64,000 nt of DNA from Brachycybe producta (lineage: Eukaryota > Arthropoda > Diplopoda > Playtdesmida > Andrognathidae): NCBI GenBank assembly GCA_036925085.1, contig JAUPFP010000004.1, forward strand, positions 2,680,001 through 2,744,000, in the 5' to 3' direction. Position numbers and translations under genes: made by a program. Below, in pieces: positions 1 to 12,440 of this stretch. The notes below the pieces were generated by a model. The model was not told the origin of the DNA and ran no database searches. It saw only the letters and a list, made by a program, of their open reading frames with translations. Each line of letters begins with the position of its first letter. The stretch's first letter is position 1.

Positions 1-591
1 GGACTTCTGTATGTTTTTTTTTTATTTGCTTATCTTAACGTGATGCCGATGAAAACAGATACTTTACTAATTAGAGTCTTGATTAAAATTCAACATATGT
101 ATGTCCCTCTTAAAGAGGAGAATTTAACTGAGTTGCCAACGTTATTATTATGTTGATTCATATTTAAGTTCATAACCTTCTTTTATATTATATATACATA
201 GAAGGTTATGATTCTATGAATCTGTCCTATCTTTTTTGAGGTGGCGGCTAAATAACGCCCTCTATTGGCGTTTATTAAAAATTATTAGAAGGCGCTAACA
301 TTAAATTTAACATGTTTTCTTCTGAACAGCTGATTTTTTTCGATATTTTGAGGAGAAAAACTAGAACGATAGCACAATCACTGAATAATATTTTCATGTT
401 TGATATTTTTCAAAATAAAACTTTTCATGGGCAAAAATTACATGTATATTAATCGTCTGCTAGTCTTAAGTGCCTGCGTGCTTATTATTATGTTATATAA
501 TAAGTTTCTTAGCCCACCGGCGGTTTTCAGAAAATTTATATTTTACAAGCGAACGTTTTTCAGAAGAAACATAACAAAAAAATTCAAAGTG

Positions 592-815
592 ATTTAGAAA
601 CTAGAATAGTTGGTGATAATGCTAAATGTTTTTTCATGATATTTTTAAAAAATAAACATTTTATGAGTTTGAAAAAGACGAAAATAGTTTTTCATGAAAC
701 TTCAATGAAAATACCGAAAAACTTATCATTTTCAAAGTGAACTAACTATAAAATGTTTATTTTTGAAAGTATTTCCATGAAAAAACTTATCTTTTTACCA
801 TTCTAGTTTTGAAAA
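592..815. repeat. FB-A foldback element, copy 1
   Basis: Starts with a TTAGAAACTAGAA-type arm and ends with the inverted TTCTAGTTTT arm; AT-rich middle containing the FB-A words for TCATGATATTT and AAAATAAACATTTTATG. An old, diverged copy of the family described under the findings. Confidence 0.65.
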
Positions 816-2208
816 CAATTTGAATTTTTTTTTTGTAATGTTGTTTCTGGATGCAGTGGCATCATAAGGGGGGGGGCGAAATCAATATCTATTCAGCCAC
901 CTTAAGTAAACTGTCAAGTTTTTTTTGTATTGAATAACATAATAATAAAGGAGAAATTCAAAAATTAAGAAATTTGAAGAAAAGACATAATTAAAGTAAA
1001 ATTAACTGAGCCAAACATTTAACCATTTATGATGGGGACCCCCCCTCCCCCCCTAAGATAACAAAGGAGGCTTACAAAGATAATAAAATATTCATCACAT
1101 GATTGGCACAAACGTTACAGCTCTTTTGTAATTAATAGTGACACTAGATAATTTCATTGAAATTCATTTATCTCTAATGTATAAAAGAGAAAAAAAAAAT
1201 GAAATATAATTACACGCTCCTGGTTACAATAATATGCAATGATGTAATAGCCAATAGTGACGCCCCAATGACCGTGAGGCTCGCTCATTTTGCCTGACAA
1301 GAAAAAAGCCGAAATCGCGTGCTTAACTTCCATTGTTATTAGTATTATTACCTTTTGAAGGCGCAAGTTTCACATTAGAATATGCCGGATGAGCACAAAT
1401 AAAGTAGTGCCCTGTCATACAAGAAATTGCTTTCAATTACTTTTAATGATGATTAAACGTTTATGCAAATAAAAATTTAGAAATGTGTAAATTATTCTTA
1501 GAAAATATGCCTTTTATTTATGGAAATAATAAAATAAACCTTAAAAATTGCAAAATGTGCAAGAAAATTGACAATTGAAAATAAATGAAAATAAAAAATG
1601 AATATTATACCGTATTTCATTAGCAAAAAATTAATGAAATGATTGAAGTAATTAACTGTAACAATTATTACAGAAAATGCAAAATCAAAACGAACTAAAC
1701 TATTTGAGGAATGCATGCTTTCCATAACCAATTACATTAAAGGCATAAAATAATATTGTAACGTTGTAAATGCCAACAAGCAACATATGCTGACAAGTTG
1801 TCACTATAGTGACACTAGTGGCATCTACAACCAGTCATTATAGTCACTAAGTAAGTGACTGGCCAGATTGCCACTCGAATTGCTATTGGCTGTTACAACG
1901 TTGTGACTTTGCACAACAATTCCACTTCAGTTTTCTAATGCAAGAAACAGGACTTTTGTGACAAACATATTTCCCTGTAAAAAAAACATGGCGTTTATAA
2001 CCCATTTTCGATTTAAAAAAAAACGTATTTTAACCGTTTGTGGCATTTACAACGTTATGGAAACGAACACCTCAATGCATTTCTCAAACAGATGCTCATT
2101 TTTGCCACCCCGGTATATAATATATGTAAATCGTGCCAAATGCTAATTTCGGGAAAATCACTTGTTCATTAAATGGTAAATATACCGAAACGAAACAATC
2201 AATCACAT

Positions 2209-2211
<3 letters not shown>

Positions 2212-2266
<55 letters not shown>
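2212..2266. repeat. (AT)n microsatellite
   Basis: An uninterrupted run of alternating A and T of about 55 bases. The tyrosine/isoleucine ORFs read across it are artefacts. Confidence 0.97.
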
Positions 2267-2271
<5 letters not shown>

Positions 2272-3250
2272 GCGAGGAAGATTTATTGTATAAAAGAAAT
2301 TGGGTGGATAATAAATATTCGAGAGATACATAATTCCATAACAAAAGTTAAATATAGACCGTTTCACAATTTTGGGTGTGGTTCAGTTTCAAGACAAATT
2401 CGGGAACCGCGATTATAGCTTTCAACATCATATTTCAAGAGAAGAGTTCTATAGACAGTATAGTCCGAAATCAATCAATCAATTCCTACCACACATTCAA
2501 ACTATTCTATTGCCAATTTCATCGCCGCTATAACTCCAACTCTATCAATGATGAGGGGTTGGAGATGGAGGCTTACAATTAGAATATTATGAACCTTCCT
2601 ATTGTACCTACAGCACGTCAAATTAACGTTCTCCACCTACGTTAACACTTAACACTGGCTACTAGAATACTTCAACCCCATTAAATCGAAACTTTACTAG
2701 CCTCAACCTCTATCCTCCACCGAATCGAATAGGCGGCGATAAAACAAACCAGATTACATTATTATTAATTGACTATATTAAGAAAATTGTACAAGTTGCT
2801 CAAACTGATGAAAAGCAATCGAATCAAATATGATTATATATCAAACAGTTGGAGTTAATGTAAATGCAACTTTAGAGCAACTCGGTTATTTTTGAGTAAC
2901 TGAAACAATGACAGCAATATAAAGTTAACTGCAAAGTAACTGTAACTGTTGCAATAGTAATTGTTACTTGTAATAAATTTAACTTTAGTGAGTAATTACT
3001 GCTTTATTTATAAAACAAAAAAATATTGTGCTTTCTTCATACAAAAACACGGTTTCGAGGCTAAAATCTAGAACTCATTAAGTGATTAACCCTGGAAAAA
3101 CTCAAGCCTCTAAACAAGTATTTTTCATCGAAAAAAGCGTAACATTTTGTGTTACTTTAATATAATAATAACAGTTAAACAATCTGTCTCCATAGTAATT
3201 AACTGTTTGGTTTACTTTTAAGGACTATTATTTTATTAAATTCATTTTAG

Positions 3251-6200
3251 AATTTGTTATTATATCTGATAGATTGGTATCAGATATCCATGGCTTATGC
3301 GTATTGGATGGCCAACAAATGTCACGATCATTCGATATTCGAACTATTCTTTCGCAAAAACCCATTCCAGGGTGAATTCACCATCTTCGCAGGTTTACAC
3401 GAATGTCTCAAGTTTCTAGAAAACTTTCACTATTCCGAAAGTGGTATTAGTTGTTTCATATATCTTCGTTCGTTCGTTCTCTCGAAAATTCATTGTTTTC
3501 TATCTTTTATCTAAAGACATAGAATACCTTAAACAGAAATTGCCTTCGACGACAGAGCCAGAATTCTTCGATTTTCTGAAGGGATTGACGGCCAAAGAAA
3601 TCAAAGTATATGCAATCAGTGAAGGTTCCGTTGTGTTTCCGAGAACGCCATTAATGAGAGTTGAAGGTCCACTTCCGATCGTTCAATTGGTGGAGACGAC
3701 ATTGCTCACACTAGTCAACTATGCTAGGTTCAAATCGGAACAACGGAAACTTATAAAAATTAAAAATACAATAATAAATAGAACACTTTGTTTTTGAATT
3801 TCTTACACAGTCTTGTAGCTACGAATGCAGCTCGATATCGAATGGCAGCAGGTCCCAACATTAGGCTGTTAGAGTTCGGGCTACGAAGGGCACAAGGACC
3901 GGATGGTGGTCTTTCAGCATCAAAATATGCTTATATGGGTGGTACGACAATCTGCCCTTGACAAAACTAAAAGCAAGTTAGTTTGTTGTAACTTTGTTTC
4001 TTTTTACACAGGCTTCGATGCAACGAGTAATGTTTTGGCTGGAAAGCTTTACAACATTCCCGTAAGCGGAACGCATGCTCACGCTTACGTCACTTCCTTT
4101 TCGAGTCTGAGTGATCTCTGTGTCAGAGTGAGTCTAGAAAAAAAATGTCGTTTATTTTTCATTTGTAGAGTTTTCTAGATATTTTCTTCTTTGAATGATT
4201 TCATCAGACACTTAAAATGGCGTCCGATCGCAAAACCGAAGTGGATCTGGTTCAGAAGGCTCTCCACTATCGCACACAACTATCGGAACTTCTTCACGTA
4301 CTCCTCGAAGAATCTAACGATGGCGAACTCGCTGCTTTCGTGTCTTTCGCGATAGCCTTTCCACAAGGGTTCCTCGCTTTGATCGATACCTACGATGTCT
4401 TAAGGTGATATTGAATCCGGTTTCTAGATTATTGTGTTTATAATTGTATTCGTTTTACACGTCCAATGTTTGTTTGAACAAAGATGAAAATGGACAGATA
4501 TTTTTTTTTTGAAGAATTAACTATTAATTAATAAAACTAGTAAACAGAAAAGAAAAAAACAATTAAGTGAGGTGAATTAGTACAAAAATCATCCACTGAT
4601 GACTAGTCGCGTCACTGGTCAGATAATTAATTGGTCGCATTTTCTTCAGGCAATTCATTTTATGTTAATGTCCACGTTTTGAACGTGTGTCCGTTTGTGT
4701 TTAAGCATTTTACTATTATTTTTATTATTAGATAATAGGGATGTGTGGAAATCTTTTCAAGTTCGATTTGGCCGAACTTAAGGTGGTTTTTAAAATGTAA
4801 ATGCCCTTTGAACTCTGGTTATTCTGTCTTTCCGAAGAGCAATATTACGAGAAACTTGAAAGTGTTTTTAGACACTAGATAGGTATCTTGATCACTTAAA
4901 GAGTAATTTCATAATTCATATCTTTTAAAATAAAAAAATATTTATTATGAAAGATGTCACTCATGAAAATATTATTGATTTAGTTATCTTTCTAGTTTCT
5001 AAAACATTTTCAATTTCTCACTTAGTGTTACTTTTCTGATCAGCTGTAATTATTTTTTTTTTTAAAAATCAAAATTTTAACTTAACGCCTTTCTGGAAAG
5101 AGACAAATTTAACATCAGAACGATGAATTTGTTTTGATTCGAAAACTCGAGTCTCACGAAAAACGATGAAGTGTTTCCATACGCACACAAAATCCACTAT
5201 CATAAATTGGTAATAAGTTTGGATTTTCAGCATTTAAAAGGTGTTAGGTGTGCTCTTGCTTGTCACTAACATTGTGGCAATTTGAACAATTTCCAAAAAA
5301 CGTTTTCATTGAAACGCATAGCTGCTTCTTTCAAATGAAATATAAAAAGCCTCTCCATTCCTGTTCTGATGTTAAATAAGTCTACAGTGTTAAGCATGTA
5401 TCAATAACAGAGTTATTATTAAAATCGGCCCATTTTTTTTTTTTGCTTTCCAATCGAATTTGTGATAATTCCACATCCCTACTGAACTTAAAAAAATGCA
5501 AATGTCATTTATATCTATGACAATATAAATATACTCGTAACAATGATAAGAATTTTCTACTCTCTGTCTCTCTCTCTCTCTTGCATTCTTGTTATCCACA
5601 GTCACAATCCCCCGCGTCTCGCAAGCAAAGACACACAATTCTGGTAATTTCACAATTCTGAATCACATTTAAATATTCACTTAAGTAGACAAGTAGCTGC
5701 CACATCAGAATATTTATAATTTTGTTTCATCAGATACACAAGTTTGAACAATTAAAAAAATATATATAATTAATGCATAAGCAATGGGGGAAGTGCAATT
5801 TTACTTTTATTATTGCTTGTAAAAAGGAAGCTCTGCAAATAATTTGTTTAGCTTCAATTGCAGCAAATCTTGTATTTTTTCTGTTAAAAAAACAGGAGTG
5901 GACTTCTAAATTTCTGTGCTGTAGCGTTGGCTCTTAACGAAGTAGGATACGAAGCTAAAGGAATTCGTATAGACAGTGGCGATCTCGCTTACTTATCGAA
6001 TAGAGCCAGAGAAACTTTTTGCAAAATTGCCGAACGGTCAGTTTATAACCACATTTAGTGCACATAAATCAGCTCCAAATCGGAATAAAACTTTCCGTTT
6101 GATACGAATAGGTATAACTTGCCTTGGTTTGCAAAGATGAATATCATTGCAAGCAACGACATCAATGAAGAAACCATCATATCTCTACACGAACAAGGGC

Positions 6201-7286
6201 ACAAAATCGACAGCTTTGGCATCGGAACACATTTGGTTACGTGTCAGCGACAACCGGCACTCGGATGCGTTTACAAGGTGTTTGAATCGGAAATTTTTAA
6301 ATTATTATTTTTTTGGAAAATAAAAAGTAAAACATGTTTATTCTTAAGATGGTGGAAGTGAACGGTAATCCACGGATCAAGTTAAGTCAAGATGTGGAAA
6401 AGATTACCATGCCCGGTAAAAAAGAGATTTACCGTTTGTACGGCACGGATGGTTACGCTTTGATCGACTTGTTACAACGATCTTGCGAACCAGCTCCGGA
6501 AGTTGGAAAGAAAGTTTTGTGTCGACATCCGTTTCAGGTAAAAACAGTCAATACAAAAAAAATCACAACGATGTAAGTTTGAAAAAAAATATTTTGAACG
6601 TGTTTTTCTAGGAATCGAAACGGGCATACGTCTCTCCTGCCAAAGTCGAACCTCTCTACGACCTCCAGTGGGAAGATGGAAAGGTTCGAAACCACAAAAT
6701 CACACACACTTTATATGAATAATCTGCAAATATTTCCAAGAAGAAAAAAAAAGTCGTTGTAAAAATAGAGATTAACAAATAACTTCTAAAATACAAAACA
6801 AAATGAATTTAGAAGAAAAACGCTCTAAAAGCCACCATTTCATAATTACGCTCTAGTTAAGCCTTAAATGGGGTTTTTCTGTTTTTAGATATGTGTTCCT
6901 CAACCGTCATTGGCCGAAGTCCGTGAACATGTTCAAACCTCACTCAAGACTTTACGGCAGGACATCAAGCGAAATCTAAACCCCACGCCGTACAAGGTAC
7001 GTTGCTAAGGTGTTTATGTCGCATCCATTTGGTGCAATTTGTCCATTTACACGAAACGCAGCATGCTTTTCGTGTTTCATTTCGCAAAATGAACATAAAT
7101 TGGTTCGATGCAAAACACGATTTTGTGTAATGGACAATTAAACCAAAAAATGGATGTGACATATTTCTATTAAAGATAATTTCAATCTAATTTGAATTCC
7201 TATTTGAGGTTTCTGTGTCTGATGGACTCTACAACTTCATTCACGACTTATGGTTACAAAATGCACCGATTGGAGAGTTATTTTAG
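3251..7286 (+). CDS. NAPRT: Nicotinate phosphoribosyltransferase (first exon not found)
   Basis: Cytosolic enzyme of the Preiss-Handler NAD salvage route; joins nicotinate to PRPP, with ATP, to give nicotinate mononucleotide. Exons seen: 3251-3440, 3517-3727, 3811-3941, 4012-4127, 4208-4404, 5896-6036, 6112-6277, 6349-6537, 6612-6683, 6889-6996, 7209-7286. All introns are GT-AG and phases agree, giving 532 residues against about 538 in the human protein, so only around 10-15 N-terminal residues are missing. Family landmarks in order: DWYQISM near the start, [42 protein letters not shown] with the conserved His, [20 protein letters not shown]. The region just before DWYQ (LLLYLI) is unusual, so the 5' edge could be shifted. 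The long intron 5 carries an FB-A copy. A likely poly(A) signal AATAAA is at 7912. Confidence 0.93.
4779..5050. repeat. FB-A foldback element, copy 2 (NAPRT intron)
   Basis: Begins at TAAGGTGGTTTTTAAAATG, then TTTGAACTCTGGTTATTCTG, then the arm with GACACTAGATAGG and GATCACTTAAAGAG; the right arm carries TTATCTTTCTAGTTTCTAAAAC. One of the copies that shows the outermost part of the family. Confidence 0.75.
7018..7160. repeat. Short foldback element in NAPRT intron
   Basis: Inverted arms of about 35 bases: 7018-7052 (GTCGCATCCATTTGG...) pairs with 7125-7160 (...AAATGGATGTGAC) with few mismatches. It fills most of the last NAPRT intron and has no coding capacity. Confidence 0.8.
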
Positions 7287-8915
7287 TCGATTTCTTAAGT
7301 CATTTAAAATTTGCATCAAATGCAATAATTAATATATAATAATATATGCATTAATAATAGTTCGAGTTGATTCCAAATTTTTACTTATTATTAATGAGGA
7401 TGATGTCATATTATGACAGTATTATTGTTCAAAAAAATCACTTTTTCTCAATATTTCCATCTGATTTTTTTTTAAAAAAAACTTGTTTTAATTATTGCAA
7501 TCTCATTAGTGAACACATTCCTTTTACTTTTTTTTAAAAAAAATCGTTCACTTTTTTATTTCTTTATATAATTTAAAACATTGAAGAAGAGGGGAAAAAA
7601 ATCTAATTTTGTTATTTAATAACAACTAAACAAAATATGTAGGAGTTTAAATTAATATTATTTTTATAACGAAACAAACAAAAAAAAAGATTTTATCACA
7701 ATGAAGAGTTGTTTGTTTTTTAAATCTTTTATTTCAAATGTATGTAGATTGGATAAGAAGTTATAAACATATCTTCTCCATTTAAACTAAAGATTTTATG
7801 CAAATATGATAAATAACTTTATTACGCACGAGAGAAGAAAGAAATCTAACTTATTTTAGATTGGCGTTTCTTGTTGCCTTCAATGGCTTTCTACTTAAAT
7901 GTTACAACACGAATAAAAAGTTTTTAATTTGATTTGATTGCAATTTTGTCACCAACTTCAAAGATACGACAGTAGTTATCGCAAAAAAAAAAAAAAGTAC
8001 AGTTAGAACCTCGATTATCCAACCGACTCCTCCGGTTAACCGACCGTCATCGCACCCCTTATTTCCAAAAATCTTAAATGACTTTTACTATCACTTCAAA
8101 TATTACTGACTTTTTTAAAAATTAAAATTAACTTTTTGTGATAAAATGTATGTACATTGTGTGTTATACATTTTATTTTAATTTAACGTATTTTTTGTAC
8201 AATTTAATAAATTATACTGTCTGTACGACTTTGATAAGATCAGGAATCTGATCAAGTTAACAGGAAAAACATGAATTTTCTCAACAAAACAATTAATGAA
8301 ATAGGAAACATCACACTTAGCTCAGAGCATGGTCATCGCCACTTAAGTGCGGTAAGTTCCACATCGGCTGCCGATTTTAGTGTTTGTGTTTATAAATTTC
8401 TCCCCAGTTTACAATTACCGAACATGGGCCTGTGTTTCGCTCTGATGTCACGGGCCTATGATACTACAGTATAAAAGTAGTATTGACAATAATCTAATAA
8501 TTGCCGAGACATAAGAACATGTAGGAAAAGTTCATCATATTCCGAAGCAACAAGTCCAGAGATTTTTCTTCTTCTCTTCTAATTGTACTTCCTGGATTCC
8601 TCTTAACTCAAAGGCCTTGACAGAAACAGTCACATTTCAGACTTACCAGAACTTAGAATAATCCTCACGGCACGACTTTCGTACGAGATCAGGTTTAAAA
8701 CACTAAATACTACGATTTATTTCCAGGCATACAAATTGTTTTTGATCTTAGAATGCTGTAATTGCAAAAACTTTGAGATTTTCTTTTTTGCTAATTGCCA
8801 CTGGTTTTATTAAGTAACTTTCAAGGCTGTCTGTTGTAACAAATGGATCGAACCCTTTCACGAGTAATGTTGCAACTAGTAAACATAACATGTACCTTTG
8901 CCCGTGGCGCCCTCA
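7287..8915. other. Intergenic, convergent NAPRT / TXNDC15
   Basis: AT-rich. Contains the probable NAPRT poly(A) signal (7912), a pogo-like transposon end (7999), and on the minus strand an AATAAA (8811-8806) suited to TXNDC15. Nothing else recognised. Confidence 0.6.
7999..8050. mobile_element. Pogo/Tigger-like transposon terminus
   Basis: TACAGTTAGAACCTCGATTATCC fits the CAGT...ACCTCGATTATCC terminal sequence common in pogo-type Tc1/mariner elements, with the TA expected at the insertion site. I did not find its partner terminus nearby, so this is probably a solitary or decayed end. Confidence 0.55.
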
Positions 8916-10150
8916 TCAGTCGATGTGATGATGTTGAGCCTCCGCTTCCTGCCAATTGTTCCTCAAACTTTCAATCATCCGGTGACAGAGACTCGATTTA
9001 GTGAACCCGTAACAACAGCACGAGACGATAAACAGCCAAGCCAACCACAAGAGATAATCCGTCTCCTGTGTCGGAATACTCGATAATGGACCTTCGAAAT
9101 CGAGCGAAGTCACATTCACAGAACCAATTGGATCCAAACCCGTGTACTTCTTAACGAAAACAGTGAATTTATCCAGAGTATATAGAGATTCATTGAACTT
9201 TGCGACTGGAATTCCATTATGAAAGAGGAACAGAGTCGGAAGTGCAATCGTTCCGTATTTTGCGTTAAGACTGTAAGATAACAAGTTCGTCAGGTCTTCA
9301 TATCAAATTCGTGAAAAAAAAAGATAAAACGTGATTACTTTGTATGAATGGCCGCGTTAATAGCGATGCATTCGATGTCCGGATAAAGTCTCGGCAATGC
9401 GTTGTAATGAGGAGCTGCCATTGCGCTGAAATGACACCACGGAGCGTAAAACAGGAGAAGCGCACAATTCGCAACAGTCAAATTCACCGTCGTCTTGAAC
9501 AAATTCGCATGAGACGTCGAATTCATGATCTAGAACGAATTAAAAAAAATGAAAACGTCAAGAAAAACATTCTTAGAAAAGTAAAAATTACTATGTCTAA
9601 ACCTGAACAACTAACTCCGTTTCGTCAGTCCGATTCAAAGCCAAACACGTTACTTTCGTTGGTCTGTTCCGTTTTGTAGTCGTGTTCTCAGTTGTCATCG
9701 TATTATGTTCCACAGTTCCATTCGAAAAGTTGTCGTTATGAGACGTCGTTACGTTCTCGGAAATCAATTGTTCACCTCCTGCTACGCTTGAATCGCTATC
9801 AGTGACCGCCGCCACCGCATCCGAGATCAAAACTTTCGTTTCGATCGACTGTAATGCCTCTTCTAAGGTTACGGCATCATTAGACGTCTTCTGTACTTCT
9901 TCCGTTTGTACGTCTACACTTAAAGAATCACTCAAAGTGTCTTTGGTAAAGCATAAAACGATAAAAACTATAAGAGAAACAAAGAACAAAATAAGAATCT
10001 ACTTAGAAACATCAAGTGTCAATGTGATTTTTGCGATTTTATCGTCCTTTAACCTTTGACTTTCATTAATACTGGTCAAGTTATTAACGAACAATCCATT
10101 AAATAATCAAGTATCGCACAATTACCTGTTAACCATATTCCTGACAACAT
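8916..10150 (-). CDS. TXNDC15: Thioredoxin domain-containing protein 15-like membrane protein
   Basis: Exons (minus strand order): 10150-10126, 9967-9603, 9529-9339, 9270-8916; 311 residues, phases agree. The 25-nt first exon joins to exon 2 to make a signal peptide (MLSGIWLT-VFIVLCF). Then a Ser/Thr/Asn-rich luminal stalk with many N-glycosylation sites, a thioredoxin fold with FYAPWCHFSAMAAPH (one Cys only; the CxxC of true thioredoxins is CHFS here, as in vertebrate TXNDC15 where it is CRFS), the cis-Pro segment ALPTLFLF, and a C-terminal membrane segment (LLWLAWLFIVSCCCYGF) before a short tail. TXNDC15 is an ER/ciliary type I membrane protein linked to ciliogenesis in vertebrates; that role here is inferred from homology. 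Missing the second Cys, it is unlikely to act as a redox enzyme. Confidence 0.88.
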
Positions 10151-10282
10151 TGTTTTCAAGCAAATAATAAATTTAGTTCAAAGTTGCTTGAGAAAAACAG
10201 CGAAAACATAGGACTAGAAATCTTATGTAATTTATTATTAAAGAGAGCCGAGGCTATGCAATAAGCAACACTTTTTACCAGC

Positions 10283-10573
10283 AAAACTGAGTGTGGCCAA
10301 TAGAGGGCGCAAACTGTACTTAGTACCTCAGTTATAATAAGATTCAATGGACAAAAATAGATGATATTTAAGCTATACAGTATCCTTTATAAAGGAGGCT
10401 ATGTTTAAGCAATGTCTTAATTCTAGCTTCAAAAAGCAGACTATTCTTCACACAGTTTGGTGCAAAATAAATCAACAACCAAACACTTCTTATGGAACAT
10501 TACGTGTCAAAACTGAGTGTGGCCTATAGAGGGCGTCAACTGTACTTAGTGCTTTAGTTACTATACGATTACA
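10283..10573. repeat. Direct repeat between TXNDC15 and FBXL15
   Basis: Two copies of a block of about 63 bases (10283-10345 and 10509-10573), each with AAACTGAGTGTGGCC, an ATAGAGGGCG motif and AACTGTACTTAGT. A further resemblance (GCTTCA..AAGCAGAC..TTCTTCAC, near 10428 and 10689) suggests the duplicated unit is larger, around 230-260 bases. Confidence 0.8.
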
Positions 10574-10796
10574 GGGTGTACTAGATTCTCCTCCAATGTC
10601 GACCCCCTTGAAAACGGCCTGCTATTTCACGGTATGAGATTCACCGCTATGCCGTCCTCTTTGGCAAGATGTCTTTCTTTTAACCTTATAGCTTCAGAAA
10701 GCAGACAATTCTTCACTCACTTGTGGCGTTTTTTTTTCTAACATCCAGCTGACATCCACCTTCATAAATGTATCTTGGTTTCGCGTTAGAAATAGT

Positions 10797-10807
10797 GGCG
10801 CCATCTA
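10797..10807. promoter_or_regulatory. CTCF-like motif upstream of FBXL15
   Basis: GGCGCCATCTA; the reverse complement TAGATGGCGCC fits the core of the insect and vertebrate CTCF consensus (YAGRKGGCRS). It lies about 220 bases upstream of the FBXL15 start codon. Function is inferred from the motif only. Confidence 0.4.
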
Positions 10808-11022
10808 TGGCACAAAAGAGGCATATCCTAATCTGCGCATGCGCTAGTGTAGGTTACCGCTTTGCATACGTAAGCGTGTATCATGACAACTTGGTTAAAT
10901 ATAGAAAACCGGAGTAAAAGGTTAATAAAAGGTGAACTTATTACTGAAAACTTATACCTTGCCAATTTACAGGTGAACAGTACATACAAATTACGATGAA
11001 TTGAACTTAGCATGCATGAAAG

Positions 11023-12335
11023 ATGTCTAGAGATGCATTAGGAGGAGGCTACTGGAAGACGCCGACGACCACAACAACCTCTTCCTCGTCGTCGTCGTCG
11101 TTCTCTACTTCGACGACGTCTCAGGTAGCCGATTGTCATTCTTCGCCTACAACGGTGTCCAACGTCTCGTTTCAAGGTGAACATTTTAACCCCGATGACG
11201 ATGCCGTCGGTCTCCTCGATCTTCCTTGGGAGGACATTCTCTATTGTTACGTCTTACCAAGACTCTCGCTAAAAGAACTTTTTTACCTGAGACGAACGTC
11301 AAACAAATGTCTTCGGCTCGTCACGGATTACTTCACCGTTTGTCGTTCGGTCGATTTGACAGGACCAGCGATGAACAATCGTATAACCGAGACGGCTTTT
11401 CAGGTCGTTTTAAATCAATTTTTGGTTTATTGAAACCATCTAAATGTGCTTTCCTTAACAGATAATCACCAATTCGTGTACGTTGCTTACCACGTTAATT
11501 CTTCCAAACTGCAAATGGTTAACCGATTCGCTTCTGGTCCCAGTTCTCGATATGAATCCTGGTTTAATCGTAGCAGATTTCACAAGTTGTACTGGTATAA
11601 CTGGTAATAGTATGCAAATACTAGCAAACAGGTAATTCACACGAGTCGGTTGATTTACAGATTGTATTAATTTTCTGTAACTTTCATATTTTTGTTTAAT
11701 TTAGATGTCATCAGTTACAAAAACTCATTTTGCGAGATTGTTACTGGGTAACGGCTGTTACTCTGACAGTACTGGCCATTGAATGTTCTAATCTGAGAAT
11801 GATCGATTTAACGAGTTGTTGGCAGATCAACGACGAATCTATTTGCACATTGGTCGAAAGGTGTCCGAAGTGAGTTCCTGCTTTCTTCGTATATTCTATA
11901 CGACGTAATAACAGCCGTTTCTGCAAAAAAAAAAACTCATTTCGTTTCAGATTGAAATACATATCGCTTGCGAAAATATATGGAGTGACGAACTTATCTT
12001 TGGTTGCAGTAGCTTGTAATTGCCGTAGTCTTCGCTATCTCGATTTGGTCGGATGTTGGAGGGTTTCCGATGAAGGAGTGATGTAAATTAAGAAATTGTT
12101 TTCATAACGTATGACACCTTAAAATCTTTCCTGTCGTTTCGTTTCTGTTTCTTTTAGAAAGATCGCAGAATACTGCCGCGACCTGAAAACGCTTAAGATC
12201 AGAGATTGTAGAGATATTTCCGAAGCGAGTTTGGGAGCACTCCGTGGACATGTCAATATTGACTTACCTCTCGTTCCATATCCGTACAATCGTGCAATTT
12301 TTCTACGTGAATTAGGTTTAAATGTTCAGATCTAA
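11023..12335 (+). CDS. FBXL15: F-box/LRR-repeat protein 15-like (SCF substrate receptor)
   Basis: Exons 11023-11403, 11462-11631, 11705-11869, 11951-12082, 12158-12335; 341 residues. N-terminal about 60 residues are low complexity (Thr/Ser runs), then the F-box (LLDLPWEDILYCYVLPRLS, Leu-rich, near residues 65-105), then cysteine-containing LRRs with the pattern L..L.L..C..., such as LRMIDLTSCWQINDESI and LRYLDLVGCWRVSDEGV, and a C-terminal block NIDLPLVPYP...LGLNVQI that matches the end of vertebrate FBXL15. Human FBXL15 is 300 residues; the extra length is the N-terminal tract. In vertebrates the protein is the receptor of an SCF ubiquitin ligase acting on SMURF1 in BMP signalling; that substrate is inferred here. 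Poly(A) signal AATAAA at 12404. The Ser stretch is encoded by a TCG/TCC run around 11080-11102. Confidence 0.9.
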
Positions 12336-12440
12336 TAATGTATATATGTACAAAGAACAGTTGAAATAAGTCGTGTATATTTATTTCTTCAAGATTCTCT
12401 TGCAATAAATCGTCTTCTTAGTTATACGATGAGTTGACTT

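Larger units (their letters stand above)
1..3250. other. Gene-poor 5' region upstream of NAPRT
   Basis: No convincing coding exon was found here, although the first coding exon of NAPRT should lie somewhere in it. It contains one FB-A foldback copy (592-815), a TA microsatellite (2212-2266), short homopolymer G and C tracts near 880 and 1040, and a CTCF-like motif near 256-269. The short open frames are AT-rich, low complexity and resemble no family I know. Confidence 0.6.
10151..11022. other. Divergent intergenic region TXNDC15 / FBXL15
   Basis: Presumed two-way promoter region. It holds a direct repeat (10283-10345 and 10509-10573) and CTCF-like motifs at 10297-10310 and 10797-10807. No coding sequence recognised. 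Confidence 0.6.

Noticed and set aside
2096..2418. Three overlapping open frames on both strands
   Set aside because: They are translations of the TA microsatellite (poly Tyr-Ile).
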